DNA of 33,679 nt from Terriglobia bacterium (GTDB taxonomy: Bacteria > Acidobacteriota > Terriglobia > Bryobacterales > Bryobacteraceae), in contig JAIQFE010000046.1 in assembly GCA_020073445.1 (NCBI GenBank), forward strand, positions 1 to 33,679. Direction: 5' to 3'. Each line of letters begins with the position of its first letter. Within the stretch, counting starts at the first letter, position 1. This document shows, one piece after another, positions 16,137-24,384 of this stretch. Position numbers and translations under genes: made by a program. A model generated the notes under the pieces. It saw nothing but the letters and a program-made list of their open reading frames with translations, did not search any database and was not told the DNA's origin.

Positions 16137-16142
16137 TCTGTG

Positions 16143-16881
16143 TCAGAGTGGCCGGTTATCGCGGTACCAAGACCGTTTGAACCGAAGCAAGTTGGCCATG
16201 GACCGGCTGGGATTCAAGGCAACCCTATAGAAACGCGCCTTCTTGCCACCGGCAAGTTCCCACCGGGACACGAAGCGCTTGTCCAGGTAATCCTCGATCA
16301 GCATCGCGGTGAATCCACCCAACGGAGTTATCACTAAATCGACTGCGGCCATCGTAGGAGGATGCTTCCCGACATTGCCGATGGACGCCTCGCTAATCGG
16401 GCCGACTTCGAACTGGGCGCTATAGACGGCGGCCCAGGCCATCGCCTTGAGGCGGCTTTGCCAGGTACTGTTTAGACGAGAGATCGAATTCGAGCCGCCG
16501 CCCGCTCGGATCGTTGAAGATCTCGATGTTGCCGGCGATCGCACCCATGATCGGATGCGCCAGATAATTCGTCCGAAAGCCGTCCCCATCGCGCCAAGTG
16601 TGGAGGTTCGACACCGATTGGAAGTAGTCGCTCCAGAACGGTCCCGAGAGTTCCGCTCGAGTCTTGGCCTGGGCCATGCGGCCCACGTGCTGCGCGCTAA
16701 GAAAGATACCCGATTGCAGGAACGCCGGCCCCCACTGAAAGCCTTCCGTGGGTTCCTCCGGTTTAGAAGGAGTCGGGTCCGCAGGAACCTCGGCCTCGGT
16801 TTGCGCAACGGCTGGGCAAAGCATGGCGAGAAACACCAACGCCAAGAAAATGCGCCCGGATGACACCGAAAGCCGAAGCAT
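16143..16881 (-). pseudogene. secreted/membrane protein of unknown function, broken by a 1-base frameshift
   Basis: Two overlapping minus-strand frames make one protein if a single extra base near 16464-16465 is ignored. The N-terminal part has a signal peptide (MLRLSVSSGRIFLALVFLAM..AVA), then WGPAFLQSGIFLSAQHV and a WRDGDGFRTNYLAHPIMGAI segment. It ends in the wrong frame after SSKQY. The other frame continues WQSRLKAMAWAAVYSAQFEVGPISEASIGN, with a final TPLGGFTAMLIEDYLDK and ...RSWYRDNRPL. Joined, it would be about 245 residues, a recurrent acidobacterial exported-protein pattern of unknown role. The ATG at 16881 is placed by GAAAGG six bases upstream. The break could be a true mutation, a sequencing error or, less likely, programmed frameshifting; there is no slippery run at the site. 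Confidence 0.7.
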
Positions 16882-16988
16882 CACCATCCTTTCTAGTGCT
16901 TTACGGATAGGCACGTGGGCCTCCACACCGGCCGACGACCCTGGTAGTCAGATTGCATTCGGAACTGACTGTAAGGAGAAATCCTGCC

Positions 16989-17106
16989 ATGAATACTGAC
17001 GAGGTTGCTATCGAGCACTTCGCGGTATCCATTCCCACGGGGGATGTCGTGCTCAAGGGAGACTTGAGTAGGCGTCGTTCTCTTCGCGCACGGTAGCGGG
17101 GCACGA
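16989..17106 (+). pseudogene. remnant of a dienelactone-hydrolase-like (alpha/beta hydrolase) gene
   Basis: With an intact ribosome site (TAAGGAG, 16972-16978), the ATG at 16989 opens a 35-codon frame reading VAIEHFAVSIPTGDVVLKGDL, then R-rich residues and a stop at 17094. In the +1 frame, 17074-17106 reads VVLFAHGSGAR. Dienelactone-hydrolase-type proteins begin with just such a 'V-x-I-P-x-x-x-x-L-x-G-D-L' strand followed about 12 residues later by 'V-V-L-F-A-H-G-S-G-S-S-R'. The gap here is too short and out of frame. So the piece seems to carry a small deletion with frameshift, and everything beyond the nucleophile region is lost. Alternatively it is an unrelated 35-residue ORF, but both matched halves argue against that. 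Confidence 0.5.
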
Positions 17107-17245
17107 TGATGTTGCTGGGTGATATCGCACAACTTCGCGCCCTGATGCCCGCCGTTTGACGCCTGCGGATATCCACGGCGCCTAGAATCCAAAAGACCAG
17201 GAGTCGGTGCCCGACGTGCTCCGAATGTTACGGAGGCACACATCC

Positions 17246-18697
17246 ATGCCCACTCGCCAGGAACTCGAAGCCAATGCCAAAAAGCCGGCCGAAGAGTCCG
17301 TCCGTCTCCACGCACTCTATCGGGGCAAGATTCAGGTTGCGCTGAAGTGCCCGGTCGGCGACATTGCCGATTTCGCGTATTGGTATACACCGGGTGTGGC
17401 TGCACCTTGCCGTGCCATTCAAGCAGATCCGGAAAAAGTCTACGAACTCACGAACAAATCCAATACGATCGCGATTGTAACCGACGGGTCCCGAGTTCTT
17501 GGACTCGGCAACATCGGACCACGAGCAGGTCTGCCGGTCATGGAAGGCAAGGCGCTGCTCTTCAAGTATCTGGGCGGCGTCGATGCGATTCCAATTTGCC
17601 TTGCCACCCAGGACTGCCAGGAATTCGTGCGCACCGTGCGGCTCCTGGAGCCTTCGTTCGGAGGGATCAACTTGGAAGACATCGCACAGCCGCGCTGTTT
17701 CCGCGTGCTCGACGAACTGCGGGGGAGCATGCCGATCCCGGTCTGGCATGATGACCAGCAGGGCACGGCGACGGCGCTGTTGGCGGGACTCATTGGTGCA
17801 CTGAAGGTAGTCCGCAAGCCTATCGGCTCGGTGAAGATCGCCATGATCGGAATGGGCGCCGCGAACTTTGCGAGCTACCGCCTGCTGAAGGCTTACGGTG
17901 TCGACCCTGCGCAAATCGTGGCTTGTGACACGCTGGGTACTCTTCATCGAAACCGCCCGGACGTCCAACAACGGCCCACAGAGTTCCTCGAAAAGCGGAT
18001 GGTTTGCCAGGAAACGAACCCGGAGGCGCTGACCGGCGGCATTGCGGAAGCGCTTCGCGGCGCCGACGTCTGCATCGCGTTTAGCGCATCCGGTCCGGGT
18101 ATCATCGAGCCGAGCTGGATCCGTGCGATGGCCAGGGACGCGATCGTGTTCGCCTGCGCCAATCCGAATCCTGAAATCTGGCCGTGGGATGCGAAGGAGG
18201 CGGGAGCCCGAATCGTCGCCACGGGGCGCAGCGACTTCCCGAACCAGTTGAACAACTCACTGGTGTTCCCGGGAGTCTTTCGTGGAACGCTCGACTCACG
18301 GGCCGTGACCATCAGCGACGAGATGGCGCTGGCGGCGGCGATGGAGCTTGCCAAGTGTGCCGAAGAGCGAGGCTTGTCCGAGAACGCGATCCTGCCGGCG
18401 ATGACAGACTGGAGAGTCGTTCCCCGAGTTGCCGCGGCGACCGCGATGAAGGCTCAGGAATCGGGCTTGTCGCGTTTGACTAGGCGGCGGGAAGAGTACA
18501 TCGAAATCGCCACGCGGCGGATTCTCGACGCTCAGGATACGGTAAAGATCATGATGCGGGAAGGCTTGATCGCACCCATGCCGGCCGATTGCGTGGGGCA
18601 TGCACCCGCTACCGAGTCTGATAAATCCACCCGCGCCGCGTCAGCCATTTCTCGACCTCCACAGCGGCCAACACCGCGGAGCACAGTGAAAGAGTGA
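17246..18697 (+). CDS. NAD(P)-dependent malic enzyme (short bacterial type)
   Basis: A 483-residue enzyme converting malate to pyruvate and CO2 with NAD(P) reduction. Tyr48 (YWYTPGVA) and Lys102 (MEGKALLFK) are the expected acid/base pair. The acidic metal ligands lie in GGINLEDI (E144, D145) and WHDDQQGT (D169/D170). The dinucleotide site is I201-G-M-G-A-A-N (AMIGMGAAN). NLTNKSN-type and LGLGNIGPRAGLPVMEGK segments are hallmarks of the family. ATG 17246 has GGAGG nine bases upstream; a longer frame from GTG 17207 adds non-family sequence. The last 30 residues, Ser/Thr/Pro/Arg-rich, overlap antisense with the ATPase gene end and look like read-through beyond the normal C-terminus. With the FBPase it could feed or drain gluconeogenesis. 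Confidence 0.93.
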   Translation: MPTRQELEANAKKPAEESVRLHALYRGKIQVALKCPVGDIADFAYWYTPGVAAPCRAIQADPEKVYELTNKSNTIAIVTDGSRVLGLGNIGPRAGLPVMEGKALLFKYLGGVDAIPICLATQDCQEFVRTVRLLEPSFGGINLEDIAQPRCFRVLDELRGSMPIPVWHDDQQGTATALLAGLIGALKVVRKPIGSVKIAMIGMGAANFASYRLLKAYGVDPAQIVACDTLGTLHRNRPDVQQRPTEFLEKRMVCQETNPEALTGGIAEALRGADVCIAFSASGPGIIEPSWIRAMARDAIVFACANPNPEIWPWDAKEAGARIVATGRSDFPNQLNNSLVFPGVFRGTLDSRAVTISDEMALAAAMELAKCAEERGLSENAILPAMTDWRVVPRVAAATAMKAQESGLSRLTRRREEYIEIATRRILDAQDTVKIMMREGLIAPMPADCVGHAPATESDKSTRAASAISRPPQRPTPRSTVKE

Positions 18698-21281
18698 ATA
18701 TCAGTTCGCCCGCGCTGAGCGAAGCTGTCTTGAACACGCGTTGGAACGGCGCCCAATAGATCACGGCCATCTGCAAGCCGATGGTCAGGGCAACGGCCCC
18801 TAAGAGCGGCAGGTTGGAGAACAGGCCCAGCCGCCAAAGGGATTCGGTATCCGAGCGCACAGCCACAACGTGGGCCATCTGCGAGACCGTCAACACCGTA
18901 AATACGATGGTTTGCCAATGTGCCCAGCTCATGTGGATCGCATAGGCCTGCGAAAAGATTGACAATCCTCCGATCATCAGACCCACCCAGACCACGTGCT
19001 GCCAAAGACCGCGCGCGAACAGGCTCTCGCTGGGAGGGCGGGGAGGACGATCCATCAGGGACCGCTCGGCCGGCTCAACGGCCAGAGCGAGGCCCGGCAA
19101 TCCGTCGGTGACCAGGTTGGTCCAGAGAATGTGAATCGGCAAGAGCGGAACCGGCAGGCCCAGGAAGGGTGCCAGGAAAAGCGTCCAGATCTCGGCCGCA
19201 TTGCTGGCCATGATGAACTTGATGAACTTGCGGATATTTTCGAAAATGTGGCGGCCTTCTTTCACCGCGGCGACGATGGTGGCGAAGTTATCGTCCAGCA
19301 GGACCAGGTCGGCGGCTTCCCGCGCAACGTCCGTGCCAACCATGCCCATGGCTACGCCGATATCGGAGCGCTGCAGTGCGGGAGCATCGTTCACGCCGTC
19401 GCCGGTCATCGCCACGAATTCCCCACGGTTCTGGAGCGCTTCTACGATGCGCAGCTTCTGGGCAGGATCGACGCGGGCGTACACGCGCGTTCTCCCGACG
19501 TGCTCTTCCAATTCCCGTTGCGGCATCGCCGCGAGCTCCGGACCGGTGACGGCTCGCTCATGATCCGATGCAATCCCTAAGTGACGCGCGACGGCCAGAG
19601 CCGTGGCCGGGTGATCCCCGGTAATCATCACCGGAACGATTCCTGCCTGGCGGCAAATACGGACCGCTTGGAGAACTTCGGCACGTGGCGGATCGATCAG
19701 GCCGGCCAATCCCAGGAATGTGAGTGACTCCTCCGTCCCATCCGGGCTGGCGTCCTCCTCCCAGTCGGGCCATTGGCGATACGCCACCGCGATCACTCGG
19801 AGTCCATCGGCGGCCATGCGTTCCGCAGCGGCGGCAACTGCGGTGCGGTCTACGCTCACGATCCCCGCGGGTTCGAGAGCTGTCTGGCAGCGTTCCAGCA
19901 CGGCCTCGGGAGCGCCCTTGACGAAGGCGACAGTCCCGGACGGCGATGTGTGCACCGTCGTCATCCGCTTGCGCTCAGAGTCGAACGGATATTCCGCGAT
20001 GCGGGGCATGGTGGAGAGCAGAGCCGACTTGTCGAAACCCGCGGCGAGCGCTGCCTCCATCAGAGCCGCCTCGGTCGGGTCGCCGGAAACTTCGCCGCGG
20101 GCGTTTCGATGCGCGTCGTTGCTTACCGCCAGTGCCGTAAAGAAGGTCGTCCAGGGGTCGCCATTTCCGGTTTCCGTGGGCAGGGTGACGGACTGACCGG
20201 CGAGGTAAGCCACATTCACTCGCATCTTATTTTCGGTCAGCGTTCCCGTCTTGTCCGAACAGATGTAAGTCACCGAACCGAGCGTCTCCACCGCCGGAAG
20301 CCGACGCACCAGCGCGTTCAGTCGCAGCATCCGCCGGGCACCCAGCGCCAGCGTGATGGTCACCACGGCCGGAAGCGCTTCGGGAATCGCCGCCACGGCC
20401 AGGCTGACCGAGGTGAGGAACATGCGCACCAGAGGCTCGCCCCGCAGGACTCCCGCCGCGAAGATCACCGTGCAGATCCCCAGGGCAGCCAGCGCCAGAT
20501 ACCGTCCGAAATACGCCAGCCGCTGCTGCAACGGAGTTTTGACCTCGGAACGCGCGTCGAGCATTTCCGCGATCCGCCCGAGCTCGGTTTGCATTCCTGT
20601 CGCCACTACGATCCCGCGTCCGCGACCGTAGTGGACGATCGTTCCCTTGTAGGCCACGCTGGCGCGGTCGCCCAGCGCGGACTGCGGATCGGGGTCCACT
20701 GGGTGCGAATGCTTCTCCGCCGGTTGAGATTCGCCGGTGAGCGCTGCTTCCCCGATGCGGAGCTGCGCGGATTCCGCGACTCGCACGTCGGCCGGGACCA
20801 CGTTGCCGGCTTCCAGAAGCACGATATCGCCAGGGACCAGGTCCGCTGCCGGGATCGTGGCCGGTTCTCCGTTCCGCACCACGCGCGCCTGTTGGGCGGC
20901 CATTTTCCGGAGCGCGTCCATGGCCTGTTCGGCGCGATACTCCTGCACGAATCCGATCACCGCGTTCAAGACCACGATCGTCACGATCGCCACAGTATCG
21001 GCCGCCTCGCCCAGGAATCCGGCGATGACCGCGGCCGCCAGCAGGACCACGATCATGAAGTCGGTAAACTGCGCCGCGAAAATCCGCCAGGGGCTTTTGA
21101 GCTTGGCTTCGCGGATCGAGTTGGGACCGTGCCGAGCCAGCCGCAGGGAGACTGCCTGTGCGGACAGGCCGTCCTCGAGCGAGGTTTGGAGCTGCTGCCG
21201 GACGGCCTCGACCGTCATGCCGTGCCAGGGGACCGCGGAAGCCCCCGCGACTCCTCGGTCTGCGGGTCTAGCCAGGTTCAC
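18609..21281 (-). CDS. P2-type cation-transporting ATPase (calcium-pump-like)
   Basis: About 890 residues from GTG 21281. Motifs in order: actuator TGES (182-185), TM4 PEALP (300-304), phosphorylation site C-S-D343-K-T-G-T-L-T, nucleotide site KGAPE (455-459), MITGDHP (552-558) and hinge TGDGVNDAPAL (from 626). TM5/TM6 carry SNAAEIW and LWTNLVTDGLPGLAL, close to the calcium-binding helices of SERCA/PMR1 pumps, so Ca2+ or Mn2+ export is most likely, though Na+/K+-type relatives share these motifs. The start is uncertain. ATG 21218 would cut off the W-H-G-M segment that relatives keep, whereas GTG 21281 keeps it and overlaps the AI-2E gene by 14 bases, implying translational coupling. The 3' end overlaps the malic enzyme antisense by 89 bases. 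Confidence 0.92.
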   Translation of the reverse strand: MNLARPADRGVAGASAVPWHGMTVEAVRQQLQTSLEDGLSAQAVSLRLARHGPNSIREAKLKSPWRIFAAQFTDFMIVVLLAAAVIAGFLGEAADTVAIVTIVVLNAVIGFVQEYRAEQAMDALRKMAAQQARVVRNGEPATIPAADLVPGDIVLLEAGNVVPADVRVAESAQLRIGEAALTGESQPAEKHSHPVDPDPQSALGDRASVAYKGTIVHYGRGRGIVVATGMQTELGRIAEMLDARSEVKTPLQQRLAYFGRYLALAALGICTVIFAAGVLRGEPLVRMFLTSVSLAVAAIPEALPAVVTITLALGARRMLRLNALVRRLPAVETLGSVTYICSDKTGTLTENKMRVNVAYLAGQSVTLPTETGNGDPWTTFFTALAVSNDAHRNARGEVSGDPTEAALMEAALAAGFDKSALLSTMPRIAEYPFDSERKRMTTVHTSPSGTVAFVKGAPEAVLERCQTALEPAGIVSVDRTAVAAAAERMAADGLRVIAVAYRQWPDWEEDASPDGTEESLTFLGLAGLIDPPRAEVLQAVRICRQAGIVPVMITGDHPATALAVARHLGIASDHERAVTGPELAAMPQRELEEHVGRTRVYARVDPAQKLRIVEALQNRGEFVAMTGDGVNDAPALQRSDIGVAMGMVGTDVAREAADLVLLDDNFATIVAAVKEGRHIFENIRKFIKFIMASNAAEIWTLFLAPFLGLPVPLLPIHILWTNLVTDGLPGLALAVEPAERSLMDRPPRPPSESLFARGLWQHVVWVGLMIGGLSIFSQAYAIHMSWAHWQTIVFTVLTVSQMAHVVAVRSDTESLWRLGLFSNLPLLGAVALTIGLQMAVIYWAPFQRVFKTASLSAGELIFTLSLCSAVLAAVEVEKWLTRRGWIYQTR

Positions 21282-22350
21282 CGCCGGACATCTCTTCCCG
21301 GAGCATGCGGAACAGCGCAATCGTGAGGGCCAGTATAACGGGACCAAACAGAATACCCATCAGGCCGAAGGCCTCCACTCCTCCCAGCATGGTGACGAAG
21401 ACCACCAGCGGGTGGACCGGCAATTTCGTCATGACCACCATGGGCCGGATGACGTTATCGATCGTGCCCACCAATCCGGCGCCCCAAGCCAGCATGAACA
21501 CGCCTCGTCCGACGGATCCTTGGATGAACAAGACTGCCGCCGCCGGCAGCCAAACCAGTGCCGAGCCGAACAGAGGCAGGACGGAGAAGACGGCCGCGGC
21601 CACGCCCCACAGCGTCGGCGAGGGCAGGCCTGTGATCCACGCTCCGAGACCACAGAGGAGACCTTGCGCGGTCGCCACGGCAATCACGCCGTAAAAGCTC
21701 GCCATGACCATTTCGTGTACAGCGGTCAATAACAAGACGGTTCGCCGCGCTCCCAATGGAGACAGCGCAACCGCATTTCGATAAAGGCGGCTGCCATAGA
21801 GGAAGGTGCAATAAAGCGTCCCGATCCCGATAATCAGCTTCACCACGCCGCCGCCAGCGGCGCCAAGCAGGGCCCCGGTTTTGCCTAGAATTGCCGAGCC
21901 GGCTTGCTGCAGCTTTGCTTCCAGGAGGGAACGAAGTTCGCTCGATTGCATTCCGAGCCACGTTGCTACAAGGGCCAGGGGGCGGTCCATGGCCGCCCAA
22001 ATCCGGTTCGCTCCTTGTTCCCCGGCGCCGGGGGCCAGAGATGAGTACGCCGCTCGCAACTCCTGCGTGACTGTGGTTACCAGCAGAATAAGTGGAACCA
22101 GAAACGCGACCAGCACCAGGATGGTCGACAGCAGTGCGGCGAAACCCGGTTTGGTCACGCGGCCCTGAAGCTTCTCGTGAAGCGGGTAATAGACCACTGC
22201 CAGAACTCCCGCTCCGATGATGGTGGCGGCGAACGGCCACACCATCAGCAGGCATAACCCCACGGCGACCGTCAGTAAGACGATCAAGGTGATCCAGACC
22301 GTACGCGGCGAACGCGATTGCGGTCCTGAGTCTATGCTCCGGCCCTGCAC
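21268..22350 (-). CDS. AI-2E family transporter (DUF20/PF01594-type permease)
   Basis: A 360-residue integral membrane protein. Two to three hydrophobic helices lie at residues 18-75 (WITLIVLLTVAVGLCLLMVWP and ALLSTILVLVAFLVPLILLV), then a less hydrophobic soluble stretch. Five or so helices follow, including FYGVIAVATAQGLLCGLGAWITGLP and the characteristic loop PLFGSALVWLPAAAVLFIQG. That layout is the AI-2E exporter (TqsA) family; members also include Na+/H+ antiporter-like proteins, so AI-2 export is not assured. It starts with GTG at 22350 with only a weak ribosome site. Its end overlaps the start of the P-type ATPase, so the two form one operon. Confidence 0.88.
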   Translation of the reverse strand: MQGRSIDSGPQSRSPRTVWITLIVLLTVAVGLCLLMVWPFAATIIGAGVLAVVYYPLHEKLQGRVTKPGFAALLSTILVLVAFLVPLILLVTTVTQELRAAYSSLAPGAGEQGANRIWAAMDRPLALVATWLGMQSSELRSLLEAKLQQAGSAILGKTGALLGAAGGGVVKLIIGIGTLYCTFLYGSRLYRNAVALSPLGARRTVLLLTAVHEMVMASFYGVIAVATAQGLLCGLGAWITGLPSPTLWGVAAAVFSVLPLFGSALVWLPAAAVLFIQGSVGRGVFMLAWGAGLVGTIDNVIRPMVVMTKLPVHPLVVFVTMLGGVEAFGLMGILFGPVILALTIALFRMLREEMSGGEPG

Positions 22351-22437
22351 TCAGTTCAAGCATCGCCGTAATCGGTTTCCGCTGCAAGTCGCCTGAAACA
22401 GATTGGCTTCAACCGGGTCTATCCGGCAGGGAGGAGT

Positions 22438-22623
22438 ATGGCGAAGAAGATGGCGAAGGGAAAGAATAGGATCGAAAAGGTCATGCACGAATACAAGGAA
22501 GGCACGCTCAAATCGGGAAGTGGTGGGAAAGTCACAAGCCGCAAACAAGCCGTGGCCGTCGCACTGAGCGAAGCACGCAAGGCTGGCGCCCGGATCCCGA
22601 AGAAGAAGTCCGCGGCGAGTTAA
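22438..22623 (+). CDS. DUF6496 small basic protein (61 aa)
   Basis: A 61-residue Lys/Arg/Ala-rich protein. It reads MAKKMAKGKN, then V-M-H-E-Y-K-E-G-T-L-K-S-G-S, then V-T-S-R-K-Q-A-V-A-V-A-L-S-E-A-R-K-A-G. This is the DUF6496 pattern (E-[FY]-K-x-G-x-L-x-S-G, then S-R-K-Q-A-x-A-I-A-L-S-E-A). Function unknown; the charge suggests nucleic-acid contact. The ribosome site GGGAGGAG directly precedes the ATG. It is divergent from the AI-2E gene across an 87-bp gap and convergent with the MscS gene, whose end lies 1 base beyond this stop. Confidence 0.85.
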   Translation: MAKKMAKGKNRIEKVMHEYKEGTLKSGSGGKVTSRKQAVAVALSEARKAGARIPKKKSAAS

Positions 22624-22624
22624 C

Positions 22625-24277
22625 TCAGCGCCGGTTGCCCGCCAGCTCTTCCGCCGGCGCCGGCTGCCGATCATCGGAATAGAAAACACTGGCCTGGGTT
22701 GGAAGTGCCAGAGCGGTTCCCGCCGCGCTAATCGCATCCATGATTCGCAGGAGCAGATCCTGCTGAATCTTCAGGAACTCATCATAGTCGGCCGTCCGGA
22801 TGTAGGCGAAAACTTCTACGTCCAGCGAATAAGATCCCGCGCCAATAAAGCGCACCGGCAACGTGCCCGTCTCCACTTTGGGATCTTCCGTCAGGATCCG
22901 CCGAATCGCGTCCAGAATGCTTCGGACCTGATCCGGCCTGGTGTCCCGCCGGAGATTCAGAGTCGGATGAAACCACACTTTGTCCCTCTGCGAGAAGTTC
23001 TCCAGCACCATGGACGAGAATTCGGAATTCGGGATGGAGACGAGAGTGCGGTCGAGCGTTCGAACGCGGGTGGAACGAAGCCCGATATCCTCCACGGTTC
23101 CGACTCGGTCTCCGAACTTGCAAAAATCTCCGACCGTCACCGGCCGGTCGCTTACCACCGCGACTCCGCCAAATAAATTCTCGATCGTCTTCTGCGCCGC
23201 CAGGGCGACGGCGATCCCACCGATTCCCAAGCCGGCCCAAATCGTGCTGGTGTTATAGCCCCAGCTGCCCAGCACGGCCGTCGCGGCGAAAACAAAGATC
23301 GTGATCTTGATCACGCGGGAAACCAGCGGCAAAGCGGACCGCGAGAGAGTGCTGCGCCGCGCTTCCAGCCTCAAGCGGATCTGCTCGAGGATCAGGTCCG
23401 CCGTATTCGCGAAGAACCAGCCCGCTCCGACGATGATCAAGAGCGTACAGAACCGCGCAAGATACAAGCGCAGCAGCGCGGGTGGCTCGATCCATTCCAC
23501 TCCGGCGCGCAAGAATACGCCCGCAAGCAGAAGCTGAGCCGGTCCTGCAATCGCCCGGAGCAGGGAAGTTTCGAATTTCGGGACGAGCGCTCGGACCGCA
23601 GGCCGCAGCACTATGATTCCCAGCCGTTCGAGCGCCCGCGAAAGCGCGGCTACAGCGATCATCAGAAGCGCCAGCGCGATCCACCGCCATGCTGGAATTC
23701 CGGCGAGAGTCCACGAAACCAGGGCAGTCGGCAAGTATTTTTCGATCGTCGAGCCGCTCGTGACCTGTGCCAGCTCGGGGATCAGATCCACGCTGTCCGA
23801 AGAAAAGACCCAGACCGAGAGCCCGGACCGGAGAGTGCTGTGTTCGAGTTGAAGCTCCAGCGTCTTCCCGCCGACCTGGTAGGAACCGACCCGTTCCCGG
23901 TCCGGAGGAAGACCGTCCGATAGATCGCCGCGCGGATCTCTACTGAGATCGGCTACGTCGAATGAGGCGTCGCGATCCAGAATCCGCCCGAGTTGCTGCG
24001 CCAGGCGAGGACCATCATTCAGCCGCTGGTCGCGCGGCATTTGCCGGAGATTGAGGTATCGCGACGCGCGTTCGAAATTTCCCGCCCGGCACGCCTCCAG
24101 AAAAGAAACCACGGAGCCCTGAGGCGACAAGCGATTGAAGGGGTCCTGTGGGTTGGCCTCTTTGGGGCTGGCCTCTTTCGGAGCAGATTGTGCGGCTGGC
24201 GATGGTATTTGCCCGCTCAGGCTGTGGGCGCAAAATGCCAGCAGAGCGAACGGAAAGAATTTCCGGTTTCCGGTCAT
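22625..24277 (-). CDS. MscS-family mechanosensitive ion channel with N-terminal soluble domain
   Basis: A 550-residue protein: signal peptide (1-22), a periplasmic region (about 25-180) with no recognised domain, membrane helices from about 188, and the MscS core. The pore helix is A348-GLGIGGIAVALAAQKTIENLFGG (about 348-371), followed by the beta-domain signature DRPVTVGDFCKFGDRVGTVEDIGLRSTRVRTLDRTLVSIPNSEF with its conserved IPN. Channels of this kind release solutes during hypo-osmotic shock. The longer N-terminal part and several extra membrane helices are as in MscK/YnaI-like relatives rather than E. coli MscS. It follows the DHH gene on the same strand by 107 bp, with a hairpin just upstream of its ATG (24287-24307). 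Confidence 0.92.
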   Translation of the reverse strand: MTGNRKFFPFALLAFCAHSLSGQIPSPAAQSAPKEASPKEANPQDPFNRLSPQGSVVSFLEACRAGNFERASRYLNLRQMPRDQRLNDGPRLAQQLGRILDRDASFDVADLSRDPRGDLSDGLPPDRERVGSYQVGGKTLELQLEHSTLRSGLSVWVFSSDSVDLIPELAQVTSGSTIEKYLPTALVSWTLAGIPAWRWIALALLMIAVAALSRALERLGIIVLRPAVRALVPKFETSLLRAIAGPAQLLLAGVFLRAGVEWIEPPALLRLYLARFCTLLIIVGAGWFFANTADLILEQIRLRLEARRSTLSRSALPLVSRVIKITIFVFAATAVLGSWGYNTSTIWAGLGIGGIAVALAAQKTIENLFGGVAVVSDRPVTVGDFCKFGDRVGTVEDIGLRSTRVRTLDRTLVSIPNSEFSSMVLENFSQRDKVWFHPTLNLRRDTRPDQVRSILDAIRRILTEDPKVETGTLPVRFIGAGSYSLDVEVFAYIRTADYDEFLKIQQDLLLRIMDAISAAGTALALPTQASVFYSDDRQPAPAEELAGNRR

Positions 24278-24286
24278 CTTTCACGC

Positions 24287-24307
24287 TTGGTGCAACTCGG
24301 GCACCAA
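24287..24307 (-). promoter_or_regulatory. hairpin in the MscS leader, 10 bases before the start codon
   Basis: TTGGTGC (24287-24293) and GCACCAA (24301-24307) are exact reverse complements around a 7-base loop. On the minus strand it falls between the DHH gene and the MscS ATG, close to the weak ribosome site (GTGAAAG). It could attenuate read-through or mask translation start. Confidence 0.4.
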
Positions 24308-24384
24308 AACCGCGGGAATCCGGGCATCGCGCCGGACGGTCGGATGAGGTCCAGTATTTGTAATGACTTGAAGCCGGCTCGCCG

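Noticed and set aside
17098-17116. GGCACG...TTGCT, sigma-54-like, before the malic enzyme
   Set aside because: Spacing between GG and GC is 12 instead of 10, and it falls in the hydrolase remnant.
19773-21326. 517-codon plus-strand open frame opposite the P-type ATPase
   Set aside because: Arg/His/Gly-rich shadow; the minus-strand product has every P-type ATPase motif.
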